NCBI GenBank assembly: GCA_030425285.1
Contig: JAUIAY010000001.1
Location: forward strand, 1,270,658-1,334,657
Length of the DNA stretch: 64,000 nucleotides
Source of the DNA: Bacteroidia bacterium
Lineage (GTDB): Bacteria > Bacteroidota > Bacteroidia > Flavobacteriales > Flavobacteriaceae
Direction of reading: 5' to 3'
Below, one piece after another: positions 1 to 7,439 of this stretch; position 1 is the first letter of the stretch, and each line of letters starts with the position of its first letter. The notes under the pieces were generated by a model. That model saw nothing but the letters and a program-made list of their open reading frames with translations. It searched no databases and was not told where the DNA came from. The position numbers and the translations under genes were made by a program.

Positions 1-749
1 TTTTGAGGGTTGTCATTTTTCATAAAATGTTCCCCTATTAAAAACCCTAGGAATCCATATTCTCGTAACTCAATCACTGATTCAACCGAACTTATACCAC
101 TTTCAGAAACTTTGGTAAAATCATCTGGGATTAAACTGCTTAAATGTTTACTGGTATCAATACTGACTTCAAAAGTTTTTAGGTTTCTATTGTTGACACC
201 TATCATATTTATTGAGGGTATCAATGATTTTTGAAGTTCATCTTCATTATGGATTTCCAAAAGCACCTCCAATTTGAGGCTTTGCGCTAATTCGGAAAAT
301 TGCTTGATTTTTTCTTTGGATAGGATGGCAGCTATGAGTAAAATGACATCTGCGCCATGAGCTTTTGCTTCTAAAATTTGATATTCTTCAATTATAAATT
401 CTTTTCTCAATATTGGAAGGTTGCAACTGGCTCGAGCTAAAATTAAATCGTCTAGTGAACCACCAAAGTATTTAGAATCCGTAAGGACAGACATACCACA
501 AGCTCCTGCTTTTTCATAACTTTTAGTGACCTCTGAAACAGACAGATTTTGGTTGATGATGGCTTTAGATGGCGAACGCCTTTTGTGTTCAGCAATGATT
601 CCTGATGAGCTTTGTTGTAATTTTTGGGTAATCGATAGCGTATTTCGGTTGAATAAAATAGAATTCTCTAATTGCGAAATAGGTATTAAGCTCTTGCGAA
701 GCGCAACTTCTGTTTTTTTATTGTTTGCTATTTGGGTTAAAATATCCAT
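1..749 (-). CDS. trpC: Indole-3-glycerol phosphate synthase, C-terminus cut by window edge
   Basis: This enzyme converts carboxyphenylamino-deoxyribulose phosphate to indole-3-glycerol phosphate in cytoplasmic tryptophan synthesis. The minus strand reads open from an ATG at 749 to the window edge, giving 249 codons of a family of about 260 residues, so only the last few are missing. Visible family motifs are KRRSPSK near residue 55, RKEFI near 118 and ESGIS near 215, which carry catalytic Lys and Glu residues of the TIM barrel. The ATG follows the TAA of trpD (750-752) with no gap, so it is the fourth gene of the trpEGDC operon and is probably translationally coupled to trpD. Identification is firm. 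Confidence 0.93.
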   Translation of the reverse strand, partial: MDILTQIANNKKTEVALRKSLIPISQLENSILFNRNTLSITQKLQQSSSGIIAEHKRRSPSKAIINQNLSVSEVTKSYEKAGACGMSVLTDSKYFGGSLDDLILARASCNLPILRKEFIIEEYQILEAKAHGADVILLIAAILSKEKIKQFSELAQSLKLEVLLEIHNEDELQKSLIPSINMIGVNNRNLKTFEVSIDTSKHLSSLIPDDFTKVSESGISSVESVIELREYGFLGFLIGEHFMKNDNPQ

Positions 750-1745
750 TTAGTTCTTGCTTAAATCGATTAAGGTTTTAAAACTTTTAAGTGCTTTACC
801 AGACTTTAAAGACTCTATAGCCTTTTCAAAACCAGTTTTAGGGTCTGTATTTTCAACCGTTGCAATGGCTAAACCTGCATTGGCGCAAACTACATTGTTT
901 TGGGCATCAGTGCCTTGTCCTTTTAAAATATGCATGAAAATTTTAGCTGAAGAAGCTATAGAGTTTCCACCATGGATTTCATTTTGCTTAAGAGGTTCTA
1001 CACCAAAATCATACGCTTGTAGCATTCTTTCTTGGGTATTTTGAACCACTTTTGTTGGACTTGTTAATGATATTTCGTCATAACCATCCAAGGCATGAAC
1101 AATTGTAAAGTTGGTATCTGTTGTTTGGTACAGATAAGCGTACAATCGTAATAACTCCAAACTAAACACACCAACCATTTGATTTTTTGGAGATGCAGGA
1201 TTTACCATAGGACCAAGCATATTAAAAAACGTTTTGACGCCTAAATCTTTTCTAATGGGAGCAACCTCTTTCATAGCAGGATGAAATAATGGAGCATGAA
1301 GTACACAAATGTTGGCTTTATCGAGACACTGTTTTAGAAAACCTGTTTTATTCGAAAACTTCACACCAAGATATTCCATAACATTCGATGAGCCACAAGT
1401 TGATGATACGCCATAGTTACCATGCTTGGTAACCTGAATACCTGCGCCTGCTGTTACAAATGAAGCCAAAGTTGAAATGTTGAACGTATCCTTGCCATCA
1501 CCACCTGTTCCGCAAAGGTCTATCGTGTTATAGCCTTTTAGATTTACTGGTACACAAAGCTCTAAAAGTGCATCGCGAAACCCTTTCAGTTCTTCAATAG
1601 TGATGGAGCGCATCATGTAAACCGTCAGAAAAGAAGCTACTAGGCTTGGATTATATTCCCCTCTGGAAATAGCAATAAGAACTTTTTTTGCTTCTTCGGT
1701 TGAGATGCTTTCATGATTAATTAATCTATTTAAAATCTTTTTCAT
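750..1745 (-). CDS. trpD: Anthranilate phosphoribosyltransferase
   Basis: The enzyme transfers phosphoribose from PRPP to anthranilate, the second step of tryptophan synthesis. The 331-residue length is normal for the family. The sequence shows the PRPP/Mg-binding motif CGTGGDGKDTFN near residues 58-69, then KHGNYGVSS and a conserved GPMVNPA segment near the middle. It is encoded as a stand-alone protein, not fused to TrpG as in enterics. The ATG lies one base after the trpG stop and its own stop abuts the trpC start, so the gene sits in a tight operon controlled by the attenuator upstream of trpE. Confidence 0.96.
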   Translation of the reverse strand: MKKILNRLINHESISTEEAKKVLIAISRGEYNPSLVASFLTVYMMRSITIEELKGFRDALLELCVPVNLKGYNTIDLCGTGGDGKDTFNISTLASFVTAGAGIQVTKHGNYGVSSTCGSSNVMEYLGVKFSNKTGFLKQCLDKANICVLHAPLFHPAMKEVAPIRKDLGVKTFFNMLGPMVNPASPKNQMVGVFSLELLRLYAYLYQTTDTNFTIVHALDGYDEISLTSPTKVVQNTQERMLQAYDFGVEPLKQNEIHGGNSIASSAKIFMHILKGQGTDAQNNVVCANAGLAIATVENTDPKTGFEKAIESLKSGKALKSFKTLIDLSKN

Positions 1746-1746
1746 A

Positions 1747-2313
1747 TTAATTATTTACCCAATTCTTCAAAATTTGTTTGCCTTGAGGCGTCAGTACAGA
1801 TTCTGGATGAAATTGTACAGCCCTTACATCGTAAGTCTTGTGTTTTAAAGACATTATTTGATTTTGTTCATCACAGGAGGTTGCTGTAAGACATTCAGGT
1901 AGTTTTGGATTGACAACCCATGAATGATATCGTCCAACATCTAAAGTTTTGTCCAATCCTTCAAATAGATAGTCTCCTTCATCTGTGATTGTAATGGTTG
2001 TAGCTACACCATGAAAAACGGTATCTAGATTTATGAGATAACCACCAAAGACTTCAGCTATCGCCTGTTGCCCCAAACAAACACCCAATATGCTTTTTGT
2101 TGCAGCATATTCTTTTATCAAAGGTTTAAGTAAACCAGCTTCATCAGGTATTCCTGGACCTGGTGATAGTAATATTTTGTCAAATCGTTCAACATCTTTT
2201 AAGTTGAATTGATCGTTTCTAACTACTGTGACTTCACAATCTAAATCCTCTAAATAATGAACAAGATTAAAGGTGAAACTGTCGTAATTATCAATGACTA
2301 GAATTCTTTTCAT
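1747..2313 (-). CDS. trpG: Anthranilate synthase component II (glutamine amidotransferase)
   Basis: This subunit supplies ammonia from glutamine to TrpE to make anthranilate from chorismate. It is a class I amidotransferase of 188 residues with the nucleophile Cys in GVCLGQQAIAE and the His-Glu pair in VQFHPES. I chose the ATG at 2313, which begins MKRILVIDNYDSF, the invariant start of this family. An in-frame ATG nine codons upstream (2340) would overlap the end of trpE and add a segment not typical of the family. There is a 4-base gap to the trpE stop. A similar protein could serve folate synthesis as PabA; in many bacteria one protein does both. Confidence 0.94.
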   Translation of the reverse strand: MKRILVIDNYDSFTFNLVHYLEDLDCEVTVVRNDQFNLKDVERFDKILLSPGPGIPDEAGLLKPLIKEYAATKSILGVCLGQQAIAEVFGGYLINLDTVFHGVATTITITDEGDYLFEGLDKTLDVGRYHSWVVNPKLPECLTATSCDEQNQIMSLKHKTYDVRAVQFHPESVLTPQGKQILKNWVNN

Positions 2314-2317
2314 GATT

Positions 2318-3721
2318 TTAAATTGTTTTAGCAATTTCAATAGCTTTTGTTAGTGCACCTAATTTATTATAAACCTCTTGAAGTTCATTCTCGGGGTTTG
2401 ATTTTGAAACAAGCCCAGCTCCTGCTTGCCAATGAAGCTGATGGTCTTTGCTTAAAAATGTACGGATCATTATAGCGTGATTAAAATTACCATTAAAGTC
2501 CATAAACCCAATGGCACCTCCATAAAACCCGCGATTGGTTTTTTCATATTTATCAATTAATTGCATGGCTCTATGTTTTGGGGCGCCGCTTAATGTTCCA
2601 GCAGGGAAGGTATCAGCCACAACTTGAAAAGTTGAGGTTTTTGGTTTTTTATTAGCAGTTACTTTACTGACTAAATGAATAACGTGTGAGAAAAATTGAA
2701 CCTCGCGATAGGTTTCAACCTGAACTTGTGTTCCGTGGCGGCTTAAATCGTTTCTCGCCAAGTCAACCAACATCACATGCTCGGCATTTTCTTTGTCATC
2801 ATTAACCAATTGTTTAGCCAGTTCGGTGTCTTTTTCATCGTTTCCCGATCTTTTGAAAGTACCTGCAATAGGATGGATTTCAGCTTTATTGTTATTCACA
2901 ATAAGTTGAGCTTCTGGCGAACTACCAAATATCTTAAAGTTTCCATAGTCAAAATAAAACAAGTACGGAGAAGGATTAATACTTCTTAAAGCCCTATAGA
3001 CATTAAAATCATCGCCTTTGAATTTTTGAGAGAATTTTTTTGAAAGAACCAATTGGAAAACATCGCCTCTTGCACAATGTTTTTTGGCTAACTCTACTTG
3101 TTCTTTATATTCTGAATCTGTTAAATTGGAGGATGTTTTTCCGTTAGTTGAAAAATTAAAAGCGGTAAAGTTTTTTGCTTTTATAAGTTGTAGAATCTCA
3201 TCAATATTATTTTCTGCGTTAAAACAATGTGCAAAAACATAAGCTTCGTTCTTAAAATGATTGATGGCGATGATGTTTTGATATACTGCGTAATAGATGT
3301 CTGGAATATCTAGTTTGTTATCCTTGTCGGTTATTTCTATGTCTTCAAAGTGCTTAACCGAGTCATAGTTCATATAACCAAAAATGCCATTATTAATAAA
3401 CTTAAAATCATTTTTAGTTTTGGTTTTAAACCGCTTTGTAAACCCATGTATTTTGTTTGTAATGTTTGTTTTGGAGGTTATTTTGGTATTTAGGGCGCTG
3501 CCATCAGGAAACGTCTGTTTGATGAGACCATCCTTTACTTCTATTGAAGCAATAGGGTTACAGCATATATAGGAGAAACTATTATCGTTAGTGTGATAAT
3601 CGCTACTTTCCAACAAGATACTATTCGGGTATTTGTCCCGCAGTTTTAGGTAGATACTCACTGGTGTAATGGTATCGGACAGTATTTTTTTGTAATGTGT
3701 GTAAAGACTAAAAAGTTTCAT
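2318..3721 (-). CDS. trpE: Anthranilate synthase component I
   Basis: TrpE condenses chorismate with ammonia to anthranilate, the committed step of tryptophan synthesis. The 467-residue protein has the N-terminal LLESS motif (residues 36-40), which forms the allosteric tryptophan site in known TrpE proteins. The chorismate-binding domain follows, with PIAGTFKR, DLARND and a C-terminal GAGLVSKSNPE-type segment. The feedback motif argues for TrpE rather than PabB. It is the first structural gene of the operon. The leader region 3722-3856 holds a leader peptide and terminator, so expression should respond to tRNA-Trp charging. Confidence 0.96.
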   Translation of the reverse strand: MKLFSLYTHYKKILSDTITPVSIYLKLRDKYPNSILLESSDYHTNDNSFSYICCNPIASIEVKDGLIKQTFPDGSALNTKITSKTNITNKIHGFTKRFKTKTKNDFKFINNGIFGYMNYDSVKHFEDIEITDKDNKLDIPDIYYAVYQNIIAINHFKNEAYVFAHCFNAENNIDEILQLIKAKNFTAFNFSTNGKTSSNLTDSEYKEQVELAKKHCARGDVFQLVLSKKFSQKFKGDDFNVYRALRSINPSPYLFYFDYGNFKIFGSSPEAQLIVNNNKAEIHPIAGTFKRSGNDEKDTELAKQLVNDDKENAEHVMLVDLARNDLSRHGTQVQVETYREVQFFSHVIHLVSKVTANKKPKTSTFQVVADTFPAGTLSGAPKHRAMQLIDKYEKTNRGFYGGAIGFMDFNGNFNHAIMIRTFLSKDHQLHWQAGAGLVSKSNPENELQEVYNKLGALTKAIEIAKTI

Positions 3722-3732
3722 GTTTATAAATT

Positions 3733-3764
3733 AAAAAAGGCTTGTCGTGAATGACAAGCCTTTT
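3733..3764 (-). terminator. trp attenuator terminator hairpin
   Basis: Read on the minus strand, a perfect 12-bp stem (AAAAGGCTTGTC at 3764-3753 paired with GACAAGCCTTTT at 3746-3735) encloses a 6-base loop. It is followed by a T-run ending at 3733, only 11 bases before the trpE ATG. This is an intrinsic terminator placed to stop transcription before trpE. Bases 3752-3745 (ATTCACGA), covering the loop and the base of the 3' arm, are exactly complementary to TCGTGAAT at 3805-3798, overlapping the leader peptide stop codon. That pairing would form a mutually exclusive antiterminator. Confidence 0.9.
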
Positions 3765-3799
3765 GAGATATTTTGTTTAAATATACGAATAGCGTTAAT

Positions 3800-3856
3800 T
3801 CACGAAATGAGATTTCGAAATTTCCACCACCATGTATTATTTAAGATTGTTTTCAT
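3800..3856 (-). CDS. trpL: trp operon leader peptide with three tandem Trp codons
   Basis: An 18-codon reading frame starts at ATG 3856 and reads MKTILNNTWWWKFRNLIS, stop TGA at 3802-3800. Three adjacent TGG codons (3832-3824) sit just before a 6-bp hairpin (CGAAAT at 3817-3812 with ATTTCG at 3808-3803), then the antiterminator segment 3805-3798. The arrangement matches ribosome-mediated attenuation. Stalling at Trp codons would open the 1:2 hairpin and let 3805-3798 pair with 3752-3745, breaking the terminator. Translating to the stop would cover that segment and allow termination. The gene is too short for ordinary gene finders. The function is inferred from architecture, not tested. Confidence 0.88.
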   Translation of the reverse strand: MKTILNNTWWWKFRNLIS

Positions 3857-3865
3857 TGTTGGGTT

Positions 3866-3896
3866 CAAATATAGAATGAATTTACAAGTTTCCAAA
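3866..3896 (-). promoter_or_regulatory. trp operon promoter, Bacteroidota type
   Basis: On the minus strand TATATTTG (3873-3866) matches the Bacteroidota -7 consensus TAnnTTTG exactly. TTTG at 3896-3893 lies 19 bases upstream, the expected spacing for the -33 box. Transcription would start around 3858-3862, only a few bases before the leader ATG at 3856. The attenuator peptide would then be nearly leaderless. Confidence 0.65.
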
Positions 3897-3902
3897 ATAA
3901 TT

Positions 3903-3933
3903 AAAAAAAAACTACCATACAAAGATGGTAGTT
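3903..3933 (-). terminator. Terminator of the marR-type gene
   Basis: A 9-bp stem on the minus strand (AACTACCAT at 3933-3925, ATGGTAGTT at 3918-3910) with loop CTTTGT is followed by a run of T residues to 3903. It lies about 28 bases after the stop of the MarR gene and just upstream of the trp promoter. It separates the two same-strand units. Confidence 0.85.
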
Positions 3934-3961
3934 CTTCTAGTTACTAGATATGTAAAGAGAA

Positions 3962-4423
3962 TTAGTTAGCTATTAATCGAATCTTTTCCAGTAACTTGTT
4001 TAATTCTCGGGATTCTACTTTGGTTAGTTGGCTTGTTAATTTTTTTTCAATATTATCAATCAAAACGTCTAATGTTTTTAAAACGTCAAGGCCTTCATTT
4101 GTAATGTTAATATTTATTTTTCGCTTGTTATCAGCATTTACTTCTTTAGTCACATAACCTTTGGTAATTAATTTGTCTATCAAGCGGGTTGTGTTGCTAT
4201 TTTTGGTAATCATCCGTTTCTGAACGTTTGCTAATGTTGAAGCAACACCTTTTTGACCTCTTAATATTCTCAAAACATTAAATTGTTCAAGTGAGACATC
4301 ATGCGATTTAAGAACGTCATTTAATTCATAATTGACAAAACAGGCCGTGTAAATTAAATTAACTACAGTTTTTTTTGAATCGGGTAACGATTTACTTGTT
4401 TTAAGAATATCTTCAATTCTCAT
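3962..4423 (-). CDS. MarR family winged-helix transcriptional regulator
   Basis: This is a predicted cytoplasmic DNA-binding repressor of 153 residues, usual for MarR proteins. The winged-helix core shows the pattern LRILRGQKGVASTLANVQKR, then a wing region TRLIDKLITKGYVTKE and NADNKRKININITNEG. I place the start at ATG 4423 (MRIEDILKTSK). A longer frame to 4495 would run through its own promoter and add an untypical hydrophobic stretch. A perfect palindrome, TTGTATATACAA (4432-4443), sits immediately upstream and overlaps a candidate -7 box, which suggests autoregulation. The divergent neighbour is a thioredoxin-fold lipoprotein gene, so redox or stress control is possible, but the ligand and targets are unknown. 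Confidence 0.88.
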   Translation of the reverse strand: MRIEDILKTSKSLPDSKKTVVNLIYTACFVNYELNDVLKSHDVSLEQFNVLRILRGQKGVASTLANVQKRMITKNSNTTRLIDKLITKGYVTKEVNADNKRKININITNEGLDVLKTLDVLIDNIEKKLTSQLTKVESRELNKLLEKIRLIAN

Positions 4424-4431
4424 GACAACTG

Positions 4432-4448
4432 TTGTATATACAAATGTA
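4432..4448 (-). promoter_or_regulatory. Candidate MarR operator overlapping a -7 box
   Basis: TTGTATATACAA at 4432-4443 is a perfect 12-bp palindrome of the kind bound by MarR dimers. It overlaps TACATTTG (minus strand, 4448-4441), a match to the TAnnTTTG -7 element. A convincing -33 box was not found. Its position 9 bases upstream of the MarR start fits autorepression, and it could also influence the divergent gene at 4532. Confidence 0.5.
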
Positions 4449-4531
4449 AAAAAATAATTATATAAATGACTTAAAATTAAATATTTGTTAAACATTATTA
4501 GGTTTCAATAGTTATATCTAATTTTAAACTT

Positions 4532-5071
4532 ATGAAGTATATTATTTTGTTTTTTGGGATTTGTTTATTCAGTTGTAATCAAGATAAGAAAGTAGTTGCG
4601 ACCGAAACAAATAGTACTATTGTTGAAGAATCAACACAGAAAGAAACAGCTATTTCCCTAGAAATCCATGATTTTAATGGTATTGAAAAATATCTTAATT
4701 TTAAAGATGATAAAACCTATGTAGTCAATTTTTGGGCGACATGGTGTGCGCCCTGTGTTAAGGAATTACCATACTTTGAGAAATTAGGGGAGGTTTACAA
4801 GTCCGAAAATGTCGAAGTTATTTTGATTAGTCTTGATTTCCCTAAACATTACGATTCAAAATTGAAACCTTTTATTATAGATAAAAATCTGCAGTCTAAA
4901 GTGGTTGTCTTGAATGACGTAGATAGCAATACTTGGATTCCTAAAGTTGACGAAAATTGGTCAGGAGCCATTCCGGCTACATTGATATACAACAATGGTA
5001 AAAGGCAGTTTTACGAACAGTCTTTTAACTACGAAGAATTAGAAACCGAACTTAAACACTTTTTAAATTAA
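4532..5071 (+). CDS. Thioredoxin-fold lipoprotein (TlpA-like)
   Basis: This 179-residue exported protein begins with a lipoprotein signal (lipobox LFSC, Cys15), so it should be membrane anchored in the cell envelope. A thioredoxin-like domain follows, with the active site WCAPC at residues 71-75 inside NFWATWCAPC and a later cis-Pro region (GAIPAT). It probably reduces or isomerises disulfides, or serves cytochrome maturation, as TlpA/ResA relatives do. The substrate is unknown. It is followed after 5 bases by another thioredoxin-fold gene, so the two are likely cotranscribed. It diverges from the MarR gene. Confidence 0.88.
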   Translation: MKYIILFFGICLFSCNQDKKVVATETNSTIVEESTQKETAISLEIHDFNGIEKYLNFKDDKTYVVNFWATWCAPCVKELPYFEKLGEVYKSENVEVILISLDFPKHYDSKLKPFIIDKNLQSKVVVLNDVDSNTWIPKVDENWSGAIPATLIYNNGKRQFYEQSFNYEELETELKHFLN

Positions 5072-5076
5072 TTATT

Positions 5077-5688
5077 ATGAAAACATTAAAAACAGTATTC
5101 GCCCTTTTGCTTGTTGCGACACTTTTTTCCTTTACGGTAAAAAATGATAGTGGTGGTTATGAAATTGGTGATATCGCTACCGATTTTAGTCTAGAAAACA
5201 TTGACGGCAAAATGGTATCCTTATCCGATTTTAAAACAGCTAAAGGCTTTATAGTTGTATTCACTTGTAACACCTGCCCTTATGCAGTGGCTTACGAAGA
5301 CCGTATCGAAGCACTTAACAAAAAGTATGCTGACAAAGGTTATCCGGTTATTGCCATTATGCCTAATAACACCGATGTAAAGCCAGGTGACAATATGGAA
5401 GCTATGCAAGCTAGAGCAAAAGCCAAAGGATTCACGTTTCCATATTTAATGGATAAGGGACAGAAAGTCTATCCACAGTATGGAGCTACAAAAACACCAC
5501 ATGTGTTTGTCCTTCAGAAAACCAAAAAAGGTAACGAAGTGAAATACATAGGTGCTATTGATGATAATTATCAAGATGCCAGTGCCGTAAACCAAAAGTA
5601 TGTTGAAAACGCTGTTGATGCGTTATTGGGAGGAAAAGAAATTACAGAAACCAAGACCCGAGCCATAGGTTGTTCGATAAAGGTTTAA
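5077..5688 (+). CDS. Exported thioredoxin-family (redoxin) protein
   Basis: The 203-residue protein has an N-terminal signal peptide (residues 1-20, hydrophobic, no lipobox Cys). A redoxin/AhpC-TSA-type fold follows. The pair C64-x-x-C67 in TCNTCPYA is the probable redox centre, and PHVFVL supplies the usual late beta strand. Unlike classical thioredoxin it has CNTC rather than CGPC. The likely role is periplasmic thiol-disulfide chemistry together with the upstream lipoprotein. The unit ends at a clear terminator 12 bases downstream. Specific substrates cannot be inferred. Confidence 0.87.
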   Translation: MKTLKTVFALLLVATLFSFTVKNDSGGYEIGDIATDFSLENIDGKMVSLSDFKTAKGFIVVFTCNTCPYAVAYEDRIEALNKKYADKGYPVIAIMPNNTDVKPGDNMEAMQARAKAKGFTFPYLMDKGQKVYPQYGATKTPHVFVLQKTKKGNEVKYIGAIDDNYQDASAVNQKYVENAVDALLGGKEITETKTRAIGCSIKV

Positions 5689-5699
5689 AAAAATAAAAG

Positions 5700-5730
5700 A
5701 ATCCGAAGCGTAACACTTCGGATTTTTTTT
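5700..5730 (+). terminator. Terminator after the redoxin pair
   Basis: A 9-bp perfect stem (AATCCGAAG at 5700-5708, CTTCGGATT at 5716-5724) with a 7-base loop is followed by eight T residues to 5730. Confidence 0.9.
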
Positions 5731-5752
5731 CGTCTGTTTATTAAAGAAATCT

Positions 5753-5760
5753 TAATTTTG
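5753..5760 (+). promoter_or_regulatory. Candidate -7 promoter box for the rhodanese genes
   Basis: TAATTTTG matches TAnnTTTG and lies 20 bases upstream of the rhodanese ATG at 5781, just after the preceding terminator. The -33 region is weak, so this is a moderate call. Confidence 0.5.
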
Positions 5761-5780
5761 TTAGAAACTAAATAAAGATT

Positions 5781-6095
5781 ATGGCAGATTTGACCCAAAC
5801 CGAATGGCGCGAAAAGTTGGAAAACGATTCCGATGCTGCAATTATTGATGTTCGTACCGAACAGGAAATCGAGGAAGGTTATATTCCTAATGCACTACAT
5901 ATAGATATTTATCAAGGTCAGGAATTCTTGAATAAGATTCAAGAGCTTGATAAAAGCAAAAACTATTATATTTATTGTAAATCGGGAGGAAGAAGTGCAC
6001 AAGCCTGTGCGATTATGAATCAGCTAGGGTTTGACAATGCCTATAATCTTTTAGGTGGTTTTTCAGAATGGCAAGGAGCGGTAACCCAAAATTAA
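5781..6095 (+). CDS. Cytoplasmic single-domain rhodanese
   Basis: This 104-residue protein consists of one rhodanese domain. It contains the aspartate-containing IIDVRTEQE strand and the active-site loop CKSGGRS with the sulfur-carrying Cys at residue 66. There is no signal peptide, so it should act in the cytoplasm as a sulfurtransferase or persulfide carrier. The next gene, seven bases downstream, encodes a second rhodanese with the same CKSGGRS loop but a lipoprotein signal. The two probably arose by duplication and now serve different compartments. The physiological acceptor is unknown. Confidence 0.9.
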   Translation: MADLTQTEWREKLENDSDAAIIDVRTEQEIEEGYIPNALHIDIYQGQEFLNKIQELDKSKNYYIYCKSGGRSAQACAIMNQLGFDNAYNLLGGFSEWQGAVTQN

Positions 6096-6102
6096 TATAG
6101 AG

Positions 6103-6504
6103 ATGAAAACACGTATTTTATTATTTGCATTGCTGATGTTCATTGGTGTTAGTAGTTGTAAAAAAGAAGCTAATAAAGGTGAAGTGAAAGTGGTTTCGGT
6201 TGAAGAGATGCAATCGTTATTGGATATTGAAGATATTCAATTGGTAGATGTTAGAACTCCAGGAGAGTATCAGGAAGGTTATATTGAAAATTTCCAGAAT
6301 ATCGATTTTTTATCGCCAACCTTCGATGAGGATATTGCCAAGTTAGATAAAAATAAACCAGTTATTTTATACTGTAAGTCTGGAGGACGAAGTGCCAGTT
6401 GCGCAAAAAAAATGGTGGATGCTGGATTTGTGAAAGTTTATGATTTGGAAGGCGGTATTTCCAAATGGCAACATGAAGGTATGGAGGTGAAAGTGTTACA
6501 GTAA
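6103..6504 (+). CDS. Rhodanese-domain lipoprotein
   Basis: The 133-residue protein has a lipoprotein signal ending in VSSC (Cys19) and then one rhodanese domain. It has LVDVRTPGEY near residues 47-56 and the active loop CKSGGRS with Cys91. It is therefore a membrane-anchored envelope sulfurtransferase, paralogous to the cytoplasmic protein encoded 7 bases upstream and surely in the same transcript. Together with the two thioredoxin-fold exported proteins just upstream, the block deals with thiol or persulfide chemistry. That grouping is inference from context. Confidence 0.9.
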   Translation: MKTRILLFALLMFIGVSSCKKEANKGEVKVVSVEEMQSLLDIEDIQLVDVRTPGEYQEGYIENFQNIDFLSPTFDEDIAKLDKNKPVILYCKSGGRSASCAKKMVDAGFVKVYDLEGGISKWQHEGMEVKVLQ

Positions 6505-6520
6505 AAAATTCACTTTTTAG

Positions 6521-7378
6521 TTGAAAAATCTATTTCTCATAACATTCTTCCCGCTATTTTGTTTATCCCAAGAACTTAAGGAAAATGATTTGTTTTTTAA
6601 AAATGAAGATGGGTTGATTTTTATTTCAGATATGTTCTATGAGGAATTAAACTCTGGTAATATTGATCTAAAGGATTATGATTATTTATATCCAAAAGCT
6701 ATAGAAGATCACGAAGCCTATTTAAAAAGTAATTCAGGAAACCATGTTGATATTGCAAAATCTTATTCTGAATTAATTGAATTTTATAGGTTTTTAGACA
6801 ATGACGCAAAAATTATTGACTTATCATTTAAGTACTATAATTTTTTGAAAACCTATGATAGAGTTGCACTTAAAGAGAATGGAATTCAATTAATTTTAAC
6901 AATAGTGAATTATCATAATGAAAAAGGAGATTTTAAACAGTCTTTATTGCTATTAAATGAAAATGATTGGATTCTAAAACGCAAGAATAAATTTAGATGT
7001 TTTAATGGGACACTGATTTATTCATATGCAGTTGGAACGATGTACTTCTCTACCTATAGGGGTTTAAATAAAAATGATGAGGCTTTGAAGTATGGCTTTA
7101 AGTATTTGATGAATAATGACCATTTTTCACCAAAAATTGTTGAAGTTTTAACTACTAAATACAATAAAGAAGAACTCGATTTAGCTTTCAAGCAACTTGA
7201 AAATAATTTTTTTATCGGAGAACAAAACATGGATTCTTATTTTAAATTTTTAGATTTTTCTATTCCGACAAATGCTATTTCTGGTGTTTATTACAGTGAA
7301 GATGTTCAGAAGCCTGTTTTTCAACAATTGCAGGGAATCAGATTTTATAAGTATTTATCTGAATATTTAGAAAATTAA
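6521..7378 (+). CDS. Exported protein of unknown function
   Basis: I do not recognise this 285-residue protein. It begins with TTG at 6521, which gives a good signal peptide (MKNLFLITFFPLFCLSQ) cut near residue 17. No lipobox or further membrane segment is visible. The mature part is rich in Leu, Tyr, Asp and Asn and looks helical, with spacing that could hide degenerate TPR-like repeats (for example around LKYGFKYLMNN). It follows the rhodanese lipoprotein by 16 bases and may be cotranscribed. It converges on the tmRNA gene, whose terminator starts about 25 bases beyond its stop. Confidence 0.65.
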   Translation: MKNLFLITFFPLFCLSQELKENDLFFKNEDGLIFISDMFYEELNSGNIDLKDYDYLYPKAIEDHEAYLKSNSGNHVDIAKSYSELIEFYRFLDNDAKIIDLSFKYYNFLKTYDRVALKENGIQLILTIVNYHNEKGDFKQSLLLLNENDWILKRKNKFRCFNGTLIYSYAVGTMYFSTYRGLNKNDEALKYGFKYLMNNDHFSPKIVEVLTTKYNKEELDLAFKQLENNFFIGEQNMDSYFKFLDFSIPTNAISGVYYSEDVQKPVFQQLQGIRFYKYLSEYLEN

Positions 7379-7401
7379 GAGATTTATAGCGAAAGTAAAA
7401 T

Positions 7402-7436
7402 AAAAAAGCTCTCCTATGCACAAGGCTTCGGAGAGC
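7402..7436 (-). terminator. tmRNA terminator
   Basis: On the minus strand GCTCTCC (7436-7430) pairs with GGAGAGC (7414-7408) and is followed by six T residues (7407-7402). The hairpin starts four bases after the end of the tmRNA acceptor segment. Confidence 0.82.
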
Positions 7437-7439
7437 GTA

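Noticed and set aside
3747..3947. Plus-strand 66-codon frame across the trp leader
   Set aside because: The region is explained by the minus-strand promoter, leader peptide and attenuator; the plus frame runs through both hairpins.
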